Shown: positions 24,901 to 32,829 of the stretch, piece by piece
How the letters are laid out: every line of letters starts with the position of its first letter
How positions within the stretch are numbered: position 1 is the stretch's first letter
NCBI GenBank assembly: GCA_964567125.1
Contig: CAZMLC010000017.1
Coordinates: 1-38,560 of the forward strand
Length of the DNA stretch: 38,560 nucleotides
Source: CAZMLC01 sp964567125
Lineage (GTDB): Bacteria; Verrucomicrobiota; Kiritimatiellia; RFP12; UBA1067
Direction of reading: 5' to 3'
The notes under the pieces: generated by a model
Databases searched by the model: none
What the model was told of the DNA's origin: nothing
Seen by the model: only the letters and a program-made list of their open reading frames with translations
Program-made: the position numbers and the translations under genes

Positions 24901-26175
24901 ATGGCCTATGAAGTTTTAGCACGCAAATGGAGACCGAAGGATTTTGACGATGTCGTCGGTCAAGAACATGTAACGCGCACGCTGCGCAATGCAATCGAGA
25001 CCAATCGCGTGGCCCACGCCTACCTCTTTGTCGGTCCGCGCGGCATTGGCAAAACATCGTTAGCCCGTATCTTCGCCAAAGCGCTGAATTGCGAGAAAGG
25101 TCCTACGGGTACGCCGTGCTGCACCTGTACCATGTGTAAAGAGATCGCGGCGGGCAACGCGCTCGACGTGCTGGAGATCGACGGTGCCTCGAACAACGGC
25201 GTCGAGCAGGTCCGCGATCTGCGCGATCAGGTGCAATTCGCCCCCACGCGCGGCACGTTCAAGATCATCATCATCGACGAAGTCCACATGCTCTCCACCG
25301 CGGCCTTCAACGCCTTGCTCAAAACCCTTGAGGAGCCGCCGCCGCACGTCAAATTCATTTTTGCAACGACCGAGGGCGACAAGGTTTTGCCGACGATCAT
25401 CTCGCGCTGTCAGCGTTTTGATCTGCGGCGTATCCAGACCCCGTTGATTGTGGAGCGTCTGCGCACAATCTGCACCGCGGAAAAGATCGCGATCGATGAC
25501 GATGCACTCCTCGCGGTCGCACGTGGCGCCGAAGGCGGCATGCGTGACGCGCTCTCCTCGCTTGACCAGTTGATTTCGTTTAAGGGCGACGCACTCACGG
25601 AAGACGATGTACTCTCCGTCTTCGGCCTTGTTTCGCGGCGTTCGCTTGAGGCCATTGCCGCGGCGATTCTCAAGGGCGATATGAGCGCCATTTTAAAACT
25701 GATCGACGCCTTTGATAGTGCAGGCAAGGATATGCGGCGCCTGACCGTTGAACTCATGGAGCATTTCCGCAATCTGCTGGTTTATCTCTATGTGGGCGAA
25801 AACATGTCGAATCTGGATGCCACGCCCGAGCAGATCAAGACGCTTGCGGAACAGGCTGAGTTTACCCACGCGGACCGCATCATTCAAATCGCGGATCAGC
25901 TGGCGGACATGGAAGGCCGCCTGCGGTTCGCCCTCTCGGTCCGGACGCTGATGGAAATGACGCTGATGCGCTGCGCACGCATCGCAAACTCCGTATCACT
26001 CGATGAAATTCTCAAACGGCTGCAGGCGATCCGCACTCAGGAACCGGCACAACCGAAGGAGACTGCGTCGAAAAAAAGCGCACCCTCCCTTTTGGATGAT
26101 CCAGCACTGAAGCAGGCCATGAAGCTGTTTGACGGGCAAATCGTCGAGGTCGACGAGGACGACGAGCGCGCGTAA
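24901..26175 (+). CDS. dnaX: DNA polymerase III clamp-loader subunit (gamma-length DnaX)
   Basis: 424 residues. The AAA+ ATPase loads the sliding clamp. Walker A GPRGIGKT is at 45-52, zinc cysteines at 64, 73, 76 and 79, Walker B DEVHM at 126-130 and the SRC finger at 168-170. The collar domain ends near residue 370, and a short charged tail follows. The protein is the size of E. coli gamma (431) and lacks the tau-specific domains that bind helicase and polymerase. No continuation is found in other frames downstream. An A7 run (26071-26077) lies near codon 391; slippage there would end translation within about a dozen codons. holA is encoded 4.3 kb downstream. Confidence 0.95.
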   Translation: MAYEVLARKWRPKDFDDVVGQEHVTRTLRNAIETNRVAHAYLFVGPRGIGKTSLARIFAKALNCEKGPTGTPCCTCTMCKEIAAGNALDVLEIDGASNNGVEQVRDLRDQVQFAPTRGTFKIIIIDEVHMLSTAAFNALLKTLEEPPPHVKFIFATTEGDKVLPTIISRCQRFDLRRIQTPLIVERLRTICTAEKIAIDDDALLAVARGAEGGMRDALSSLDQLISFKGDALTEDDVLSVFGLVSRRSLEAIAAAILKGDMSAILKLIDAFDSAGKDMRRLTVELMEHFRNLLVYLYVGENMSNLDATPEQIKTLAEQAEFTHADRIIQIADQLADMEGRLRFALSVRTLMEMTLMRCARIANSVSLDEILKRLQAIRTQEPAQPKETASKKSAPSLLDDPALKQAMKLFDGQIVEVDEDDERA

Positions 26176-26216
26176 CCACGCTCCACGTTTTTGCTCCTGC
26201 AGCCGTGTGGTTTTTT
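26174..26216 (+). terminator. Possible terminator after dnaX
   Basis: AACCAC pairs with GTGGTT across a long loop, followed by six T in total. The stem is weak. Confidence 0.4.
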
Positions 26217-26226
26217 GATCGGACGA

Positions 26227-26255
26227 TTGACAGGAGACGAATGAGTGTGTATGAT
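26227..26255 (+). promoter_or_regulatory. Near-consensus sigma70 promoter for the FHA gene
   Basis: TTGACA (26227-26232), 17 bp, TATGAT (26250-26255). This is the best promoter match in the window; the start is expected near 26262. Confidence 0.8.
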
Positions 26256-26283
26256 ACAGAATCATTTTAAATGAGGTTTTGAC

Positions 26284-26766
26284 ATGGCATATCTGACAGT
26301 TTTGAACGGTTCGCTACAAGGTCAGCGTTTTGAGTTATCCAATGCAGTTACGCGAATTGGCCGGCGGGAAGAAGGCAACGACATTGCAATTGCGGATCCT
26401 TCGATTTCCGGCTCTCACTGTGAAATACAAAAAACCGGATCCAGTTATTTTGTACGCGATTTAGGCTCGACAAACGGAACGCGCGTAAATGGCGATACGA
26501 TTCAAAACGCCGCGCTTTTCCGCAACGACATCATCATGTTTGGCGACATCTCCGTCATGATCGAAGGCGAAGATCTGACCGCGACCCAGAAGATCGACCC
26601 CTCTGCGATTCCCCGCACAACGATCGTCATTCCGCAAAAGCGCCCGGCAACGATCACCTCGAAGGATTTCCAGAAAAAGGCTAACAGCAACGCCATCTGG
26701 ATTTCGATTATCGCCGTGCTCCTGATGATCATCGGCGTGATGCTCTACAAGTTTATGACCAAATAA
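26284..26766 (+). CDS. FHA-domain protein with C-terminal membrane anchor
   Basis: 160 residues. An N-terminal forkhead-associated domain (about 1-95) shows the phosphothreonine-binding landmarks IGRREEGNDI, SISGSHCEI and STNGTRVNG. A proline/threonine-rich linker contains TQKIDPSAIPRTTIVI. One hydrophobic helix (about 138-156) ends the protein, so the FHA domain faces the cytoplasm if the tail is inserted. FHA domains recognise phosphothreonine made by Ser/Thr kinases; no such kinase gene is in the window. The linker threonines could themselves be phosphorylated (speculative). It has its own strong promoter and a terminator buried in the convergent gene. Confidence 0.9.
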   Translation: MAYLTVLNGSLQGQRFELSNAVTRIGRREEGNDIAIADPSISGSHCEIQKTGSSYFVRDLGSTNGTRVNGDTIQNAALFRNDIIMFGDISVMIEGEDLTATQKIDPSAIPRTTIVIPQKRPATITSKDFQKKANSNAIWISIIAVLLMIIGVMLYKFMTK

Positions 26767-26776
26767 ACGGTCGCGC

Positions 26777-27586
26777 CTAAAGTTCGCGCAGAGCGAAAAT
26801 TCCGAAGAAGGTCGCTAACAAGCGGCCTTCTTCTGTTTTTGCATCCCAGTACCCGCCGCCCGCAGGGTCCTTGCGGAAAGCCCCGATCAGACCACGGGCC
26901 AAATCCACGCGCCAATCGAGAACAGCACCGTGATACAGAAGACGTCCGTCCGCCGCGCGGTTAATCAGCCGCGCCAACCGCCAGACAGTCTCCGGATCCG
27001 TTGCCACCACGGGCCACGAGGATGCCAGTTTTTCCAGCTGATTCGTTGTTGAAACTGCGGATAACGGCACTTTATCGTCGCCCAGCTTTGCCGCCATCAC
27101 CGACTCATTCCATAAGGTGACATCGCGGGAACACGCCCCCTCTACACGCGCACTTCCATTGGTGAAAATTCGATTCATGCAGTCGGCCCGATCTGCGGAT
27201 TCAGGCGTCGCCAGCGCAAGCGCCAACAGATACCAGGCGAGTGTGTCCAGTCTTTTTTCATCAGGGGCGGGCTCGTTGCTCTCGAGCCAGGCGACACCGC
27301 GTTGCAGCGCAGGCGCGACGCTCGAGAGTTGCGTCGCATGGAGCGCGATCACCCCCATTGCCGTCACCCTATGACGATTGCTGCCCGAGCCCCATGCCCC
27401 CGTATCCTGCTGCTGTTTGATGATCCACTGAGCACTCTGCTGGACCGTATGATCAACCTCGTTCTGAATCGACATGTCGAGCGACGAACCGGGCTGACGG
27501 AGGACTGTGGCCTGCAGTTGCGCCCAGCACTGAACAGAAACAAAAACACCAAGAAATGCGAGGAAAACGCGATTCAAGATGGACAT
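26777..27586 (-). CDS. Secreted alpha/alpha-toroid-like protein (squalene cyclase/prenyltransferase repeat-like)
   Basis: 269 residues. A signal peptide is clear (MSILNRVFLAFLGVFVSVQCWAQ, cleavage near 23). The mature part contains QWIIKQQQDTGAWGSG and RVTAMGVIALHA, followed by further helices ending in RLLATFFGIFAL. This is the pattern of helix pairs with Gly/Trp turns seen in terpenoid-cyclase-like toroids and in many planctomycete/verrucomicrobial secreted proteins. Catalytic DXDD or zinc motifs are not visible, so it is probably not a cyclase. Function unknown. Its 3' end overlaps the terminator of the FHA gene. Confidence 0.6.
   Translation of the reverse strand: MSILNRVFLAFLGVFVSVQCWAQLQATVLRQPGSSLDMSIQNEVDHTVQQSAQWIIKQQQDTGAWGSGSNRHRVTAMGVIALHATQLSSVAPALQRGVAWLESNEPAPDEKRLDTLAWYLLALALATPESADRADCMNRIFTNGSARVEGACSRDVTLWNESVMAAKLGDDKVPLSAVSTTNQLEKLASSWPVVATDPETVWRLARLINRAADGRLLYHGAVLDWRVDLARGLIGAFRKDPAGGGYWDAKTEEGRLLATFFGIFALREL
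26804..26840 (+). terminator. Terminator of the FHA gene, inside the convergent coding sequence
   Basis: A 13-bp stem (26804-26816 with 26821-26833, one G-T pair) with an AACA loop is followed by TGTTTTT. It lies within the last codons of the minus-strand toroid-like gene. Confidence 0.85.
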
Positions 27587-27663
27587 ACAAAACCTCTTTC
27601 GCTATGCTGTAGAACTTTATGCAGTTTACTGAATTTCGATACGCTTGAAAAGAAGGATTTCGT

Positions 27664-28194
27664 ATGACCGCCTTGTGGGTAATGTTTTATCTGATCGTCT
27701 TCACGTTTATACCCGGACTTGAGTTGCGCGCCTCGATTCCGCTGGCATTCTTTAACAGCGCATGGCGCGAAGCGCTCTCGATTCCGCTGGCCGTTACCAT
27801 TTGCTTTGTCGCGAACTGTCTTGTCGGCGTGGTCACATTTTGGCTCATGGGCCCGGTCGTCAACGTGTTCCGTCGCTGGCACTGGTTCAATGCCCACATC
27901 TGGCCGCGGCTTGAGCAAACGCAGCACAAGCTTCACCCCTATGTGGAGAAATACGGCGAGCTCGGATTAGCGATTTTTATCGGCGTACCCCTGCCCGGTA
28001 CCGGCGCGTATTCGGGAGCGTTTGGCGCGTACCTCCTCGGGCTCGACAAGCGGAAATTTTTCATTGCCAACATACTCGGCGTCCTGATTGCCGGTATTGC
28101 GGTCACCGCCATTTGCCTTTTGATCGACCAGGGAATCGTCGCGGAAGACAGCATCATTCGCAAACTCTTTATCAAGCAGGTCAATCATGGCTAA
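27664..28194 (+). CDS. Small multidrug export family membrane protein (PF06695-like)
   Basis: 176 residues with about four membrane helices. The family motifs ELRASIPLAF near residue 20 and GVPLPGTGAYSGAFGAYLLG near 105-125 are both present. The family is annotated as putative small multidrug exporter, but biochemical proof is thin. The ribosome site GAAGGA precedes the ATG. The gene overlaps the next start by 8 nt, indicating translational coupling with the PP-loop protein. Confidence 0.85.
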   Translation: MTALWVMFYLIVFTFIPGLELRASIPLAFFNSAWREALSIPLAVTICFVANCLVGVVTFWLMGPVVNVFRRWHWFNAHIWPRLEQTQHKLHPYVEKYGELGLAIFIGVPLPGTGAYSGAFGAYLLGLDKRKFFIANILGVLIAGIAVTAICLLIDQGIVAEDSIIRKLFIKQVNHG

Positions 28195-29200
28195 TTCATC
28201 CCCGGATACATCTGCAAAACGTGTCGGCCGCGGCTACTGCCTGCTTTCGGGCGGACTTGACAGCCAGCTGAGCATCTGCGTGTTGCGCGAACAGGGACTC
28301 TATGTTGAGGGCCTTGTTTTCGCAAGTCCCTTTTTTAAGATCGACGCCGCGAAGCAGGCGGCCAAGGCACTCAACATCCCCCTGCACATCGTTCCGTTCA
28401 CGGCCGATATTATCGGCCTCGTGAAAAATCCGCCGCACGGTTTCGGCGGAGCCATGAATCCCTGCATCGACTGCCATGCGCGCATGATCAAGCGTGCCGG
28501 CGAGATGATGGTTGAGAATGGCTTCGACTTTGTCGCAACCGGCGAAGTGCTTAACCAGCGTCCCATGTCGCAAACGCGCACCTCGCTCAAAACCGTGGAG
28601 CGCGATTCCGGACTGAGCGGACGTCTGCTGCGTCCGCTGTGCGCACTTCACCTGGAGCCGACGATTCCCGAACAAGAGGGACTTGTCGATCGCACGCGCT
28701 TGCTCGATCTCTCCGGACGGACGCGCAAACCACAAATGGAGCTGGCGGAAAAGTTCGGTCTGGTCGACTATCCCTCGCCAGCTGGCGGCTGCCTCCTGAC
28801 GGAAAAAGGATTTTGCCGAAAACTGATGGACTTGAAGACACATGAAGGTCTGGACGCAGAGCACAACGTCTGGCTCTTGCTTTATGGCCGTCACTTCCGA
28901 CTTCCTGGCGGCGCAAAATGCATTGTCGGACGCGATGCGCGCGACAATGCGGCCCTCAAGCGGATGAAACGCGAAAGCGACATTCTGCTGCATACGGTCA
29001 ACGTTCCAGGCCCCTCCGTGTTGCTCGCAAACACAGCGTCGGAAAACGATATGGAACAGGCGACTTTGCTGTGTGCCAGTTATGGCGACATCCGCGGACG
29101 GACGCACGTCGTAGTCCGCATCATCCGGGACGATGATCAGCCCCAGGAAAAAACAGTCGCGCCGGCGGAAAAAACCCGCTTCCAGGGGCTGATGTTATAG
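28187..29200 (+). CDS. PP-loop ATPase with NFACT-R domain, predicted tRNA thiolation enzyme
   Basis: 337 residues. The PP-loop SGGLDS at 21-26 binds ATP, as in ThiI/MnmA-type enzymes that adenylate a uridine for sulfur transfer. Cysteines are placed as in thiolases: C93-x-x-C96 in NPCIDCH and C202 in PSPAGGCLLT. TGEVLNQRPMSQ is typical of this ThiI-like group. The C-terminal part (about 235-265, FRLPGGAKCIVGRDARDN) matches the NFACT-R (DUF814) RNA-binding module. Predicted role: cytoplasmic tRNA 2- or 4-thiouridine formation; the position modified is unknown. It overlaps the upstream membrane protein gene and is followed by a strong hairpin. Confidence 0.82.
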   Translation: MANSSPDTSAKRVGRGYCLLSGGLDSQLSICVLREQGLYVEGLVFASPFFKIDAAKQAAKALNIPLHIVPFTADIIGLVKNPPHGFGGAMNPCIDCHARMIKRAGEMMVENGFDFVATGEVLNQRPMSQTRTSLKTVERDSGLSGRLLRPLCALHLEPTIPEQEGLVDRTRLLDLSGRTRKPQMELAEKFGLVDYPSPAGGCLLTEKGFCRKLMDLKTHEGLDAEHNVWLLLYGRHFRLPGGAKCIVGRDARDNAALKRMKRESDILLHTVNVPGPSVLLANTASENDMEQATLLCASYGDIRGRTHVVVRIIRDDDQPQEKTVAPAEKTRFQGLML

Positions 29201-29204
29201 CGCG

Positions 29205-29244
29205 CAGGGCCGTCCGCAAAAAAGAGCGGACGCGCGCCCTGTTT
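29205..29244 (+). terminator. Possible terminator after the PP-loop gene
   Basis: CAGGGC and CGTCCGC pair with GCGGACG and GCCCTG, with a 3-nt bulge and an A-rich loop. Only three T follow, so termination may be partial. Confidence 0.5.
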
Positions 29245-29297
29245 CCCCATCTTCTTTACTCGCATTTCGCATCCGCGTTTGATATTCTGCACGATGT

Positions 29298-30413
29298 ATG
29301 AGTGGCAAATTGTATTTTATCTGCGGAGAAGACGAATACCTCGTCGAACAGGCTGCTCGGGAACGGATTTCGCACATCATTCCTGAAGCGGAGCAACCGC
29401 ATTGCGTCGAAATCATCGATGGCCACAAAGATTCCGCGGAAGAGATCCGAAAAGCGGTCTTAGCCTGCAAGGAATCCGTACAAACTCCCGGCTTTTTCGG
29501 CGGCCAGAAGCTGACCTGGTTTCGCGATGTCACCTTTCTGACAGGCGGTGGCCGCGCCTCTGAAAGCATACTGGCCAAAGAATCCGTCGAACTCCTGGCA
29601 ACCTGGCTGAACGAGGGCCTCGCCCCGGATCAGATCCTCGTGATTTCCGCGCTCAAAATCTTGCGGACCTCGATTTTTTTCAAGACCTGCCAGAAAGTCG
29701 GCGAGGTCATGGATTTCGGCGGCGCCTTGAAACCGTGGGAGATGGAAAAGGTCGCAGAACAACGGCTGCCTGATTTTCTGCGCCAAGCGGGCATTGAGAT
29801 GGACGAAGAGGCCCGCAAGGAATTTCTAGAACGCGTTGGCTTTGACACGCGGCTGATCATCTCCGAGATCGAAAAGCTGCGCCTCTATCTCTACCCTCGA
29901 ACACGGGGCACAGCCGCGGATATCCGCGAGATCACCTCTGTAGGGCGCGAAGCTGAAGCCTGGGACGTGCTGGATGCCTTTGGCATGCGCGATCCGATCG
30001 CCTTTGTGACCACGCTGCATCAGTTGAGCGGTCAGCGCGGGATCGGCATCATGCTGGCGAGCATGCTGGAAAAGAATATCAAGGAGCTGATCATTATCCG
30101 CGAGGCCTATGACCTGAAGTGGATTCACGCTAACGCCGGATGGTCGACCTCACTCTCACCGGAAACAGCTGTCCTGCTCAACACCTTGCCCGTCAATCCG
30201 AAAACCATGAACGCCTGGGCCTTAAAGCGTAAATTGCCGCATGCCCTCAATTACACGCTGAACGAGCTTCGTATTGCCCGCTTTCGCATCCTTGAACTGC
30301 GTGAGAAATTGGTTTCTACCTCGACCCCTGAGATGCAACTCCTCGAAACAAGTTTACTCCGCATTATAGGCAAACCCAAAAAACGTGAATTAAAAACACG
30401 ATCTTCTAAATGA
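29298..30413 (+). CDS. holA: DNA polymerase III delta subunit
   Basis: 371 residues. The N-terminal segment KLYFICGEDEYLVEQAARE is the typical start of HolA. Its degenerate AAA+ fold lacks Walker motifs, as expected for delta, the clamp-opening wrench of the loader. The helical collar region follows from about residue 215 (AWDVLDAFGMRDPIAFVTTLHQL). It works with DnaX, also encoded in this window. The last codons overlap the next start as ATGA, so the following exported protein is translationally coupled. Confidence 0.93.
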   Translation: MSGKLYFICGEDEYLVEQAARERISHIIPEAEQPHCVEIIDGHKDSAEEIRKAVLACKESVQTPGFFGGQKLTWFRDVTFLTGGGRASESILAKESVELLATWLNEGLAPDQILVISALKILRTSIFFKTCQKVGEVMDFGGALKPWEMEKVAEQRLPDFLRQAGIEMDEEARKEFLERVGFDTRLIISEIEKLRLYLYPRTRGTAADIREITSVGREAEAWDVLDAFGMRDPIAFVTTLHQLSGQRGIGIMLASMLEKNIKELIIIREAYDLKWIHANAGWSTSLSPETAVLLNTLPVNPKTMNAWALKRKLPHALNYTLNELRIARFRILELREKLVSTSTPEMQLLETSLLRIIGKPKKRELKTRSSK

Positions 30414-32779
30414 TACCGCGCTTTACCATTTTCTTTTTTTACTTTTTTCTCAGCATTTTATCCGTCTCGGCTCAATGGTTTTTTAACTTTAGTGCGCCAT
30501 CGTCGTTGGATATCAATGCGGATGAAGCTGTGCGCATCGCACTGATTTCACATTCGCTCCATGGTGGTGGAATCGACGCGAATGCGATCTGCGCAGACCT
30601 TGAAACCACGATTCGCGCATCGACGCGCAAACCGGTACGCGTCACGCTTGCCCCCGTGGATAAGAACCGCACGCTACTCGGCTGGTGGTACAATCCTGAT
30701 CTGCAGGCCAATCGGCAGCAACTGCTGAGCGGCAATTATGATTTCGTCCTGCTTGCGGAATCCGAAGAAATCATCCGCCAATATCCCGAGATCTTCTTCG
30801 AAAGCGTGCTGCAGATTTCGGATGCTTTTCGGGCTCAAGGCACGCAACCGCGCCTGCTCCTACTTGCTCGGCCGCCCAGTTCGTTCCGCGACAAACGCGT
30901 TCCTGCGCTCGCGGATATCACCTATCGCGTCGGCGATGGGTGTGCAGTCAGCGTCATTCCGGCCGCTTTTGGCTGGATCGACGCACTGGAACACAATCGG
31001 ATTGTCCCAGAATCGCCGCTCAAAATGCGCGCCAACGCATTCATTGCGGCACAAATGATCTACAATGAACTTGCCGGAGAAAAGTCGCCCAACGCGGTAA
31101 CAGAAACAGATTGGGCCGTGAAGCGCATGGTTGAAGCACTGGCGCGCTCCGCATGGGATGCTGCGGCCGACGCGCGCATCACGCGACACTATGCCGGTCT
31201 TTTTACCGGCGGCACGATCAGAATGGTGCATCAGATCACCAAGCGATTAGCGCTTTACAGTCTGAATACGCAAGACGAAGACCCGGTCCGGTTGAATCTG
31301 GAACACATCCTCGAAGTCGCCTCGCAGGATTACATCTTCAAAACACCGGCACACTGGCACTATGACGGCTTCGATCGCAACAGCATCGCGATGGATATGA
31401 TCTACGGCGACATGCGGCATGTGGATCTGTTCATGGCTGAGGAAAACTACACCTCGCACGCCGCGTCGGAACAAAATAAGCCGTTTATCGCCGTGTTCAA
31501 CTGGGGGAACATGAACGCCAATGCGGCTAACGACAACCTGCGCATGCTGGAACAGATCACGCTTGATGGCTATGATGCGGCCAGGAACCGCAACCTGAAT
31601 TATATTCCGTATCCGCTGGCGTGGGCCCGGGCCTATCAGAAAAACAAAAGCCTGGTGGCCCCCTGCGCGTCGGGACGTCCCAACGACTGGCTGGCCTATA
31701 TGCTGGCCAACATGCTGTATACCTCCGTTACAGCGCGATTTCAACCGGTTTCGGATAAGGAGAAGCCGATCCTTTCCAATACCGAACATCCCTTCGGTTA
31801 CCACAAGCAGTGCGCACAAATCGGTTATGAGACCCTGCGGCAGCTCTCAACGCTGAACCGCGCCGCCAACACGGTTATCCTCAATACGCGCTCGTTTCGC
31901 GTCAACCGCGAGACGGCCGGATTCGCCAGCATCCGCCTCGCGGCAAAACCCAGCGCAGCCGTCACGTTGCTCTGCGCCATGGATAAGCCGGAAGTGGCTG
32001 CCCTCTCCGCACCTGTTTTAACGTTCACCCCCGAGAACTACGACATCGAACAGACGATCCGCATTACGGCGACAACGAACACGGCAACCACCTACACCTA
32101 TTTCATGACCGCCGCGCAATCCGAAGATCCGGCCATCGATGGAACCTATGACAAACGCCTGTTCCTGTTTAATCCTCCGCCGACCCCCGATATCGGTCTG
32201 ATCCCGAACCGCACGGAGGTTTCGCCCAGCAAAGGATACGCCATCACATTGACGCCTGAACCACGCCCGACCGATTTAGTCGTTGTACGCGTGGCACAGC
32301 ACGGGTCTGCCACCGAGGAGCTCTACATTTCGCCGGACCACGACTGCCCGCATCCAATGCATCTCTATCCCACTGCGGAAGATTACGCACGCGGCAGCAT
32401 GCAGGTCGTGCTGACGATTACACCCTATGATAAACGCCATCCCAGCAAAGTGATCGAGCAGACGTATCTGGTCTCCAGCGATGGCTTCGAGCAACCTGCA
32501 TTGAAAATCACGCAACCCACGCGCGAGCAGCGCATTGCCGGTCCGGCCTTTGTAACGGCGACCGCGCAGGCCACCCCCGCGAAAAACTGCGTCGAGACCG
32601 CACTCTTCATGGAGACCAAACGCCTGGGCTACGCTACGGGAGCAAGCGTCTCCGCCGCGGTTGAGAAGGGGCCGCCGCCCTCTCGTCTTTCCGCAGGCAC
32701 CTATACCATCCGGGCGACAGCCCGTACAGCGCAAGGGCTTGTCATCGCTACGCAACCGGTAACGTTTGCCATCGAATAG
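30410..32779 (+). CDS. Large exported protein of unknown function with C-terminal Ig-like domain
   Basis: 789 residues. A hydrophobic, phenylalanine-rich signal peptide ends near SVSAQ (about 22). Residues 40-340 are a soluble alpha/beta region beginning VRIALISHSLHGGG; it resembles SGNH-hydrolase or GDSL-like folds in hydrophobicity pattern, but I cannot assign catalytic residues. Residues about 505-690 contain two beta-sandwich-like segments (AKPSAAVTLLCAM..., SPSKGYAITLTPEP). The last 95 residues have the Ig-like pattern ITQPTREQRI...GTYTIRATARTAQG. It starts inside the holA stop (ATGA). Why an exported protein should be coupled to a clamp-loader gene is unclear. Confidence 0.65.
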   Translation: MIPRFTIFFFYFFLSILSVSAQWFFNFSAPSSLDINADEAVRIALISHSLHGGGIDANAICADLETTIRASTRKPVRVTLAPVDKNRTLLGWWYNPDLQANRQQLLSGNYDFVLLAESEEIIRQYPEIFFESVLQISDAFRAQGTQPRLLLLARPPSSFRDKRVPALADITYRVGDGCAVSVIPAAFGWIDALEHNRIVPESPLKMRANAFIAAQMIYNELAGEKSPNAVTETDWAVKRMVEALARSAWDAAADARITRHYAGLFTGGTIRMVHQITKRLALYSLNTQDEDPVRLNLEHILEVASQDYIFKTPAHWHYDGFDRNSIAMDMIYGDMRHVDLFMAEENYTSHAASEQNKPFIAVFNWGNMNANAANDNLRMLEQITLDGYDAARNRNLNYIPYPLAWARAYQKNKSLVAPCASGRPNDWLAYMLANMLYTSVTARFQPVSDKEKPILSNTEHPFGYHKQCAQIGYETLRQLSTLNRAANTVILNTRSFRVNRETAGFASIRLAAKPSAAVTLLCAMDKPEVAALSAPVLTFTPENYDIEQTIRITATTNTATTYTYFMTAAQSEDPAIDGTYDKRLFLFNPPPTPDIGLIPNRTEVSPSKGYAITLTPEPRPTDLVVVRVAQHGSATEELYISPDHDCPHPMHLYPTAEDYARGSMQVVLTITPYDKRHPSKVIEQTYLVSSDGFEQPALKITQPTREQRIAGPAFVTATAQATPAKNCVETALFMETKRLGYATGASVSAAVEKGPPPSRLSAGTYTIRATARTAQGLVIATQPVTFAIE

Positions 32780-32829
32780 CCAGCCACGCCGAGAAAACCA
32801 CTGGATGATTGTTTTAGCGAGATTAGCAC

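Noticed and set aside
26071..26077. An A7 run in dnaX as a programmed frameshift site
   Set aside because: The phase differs from the A AAA AAG signal, and both alternative frames stop within about a dozen codons, removing only the tail. It is recorded but not called.
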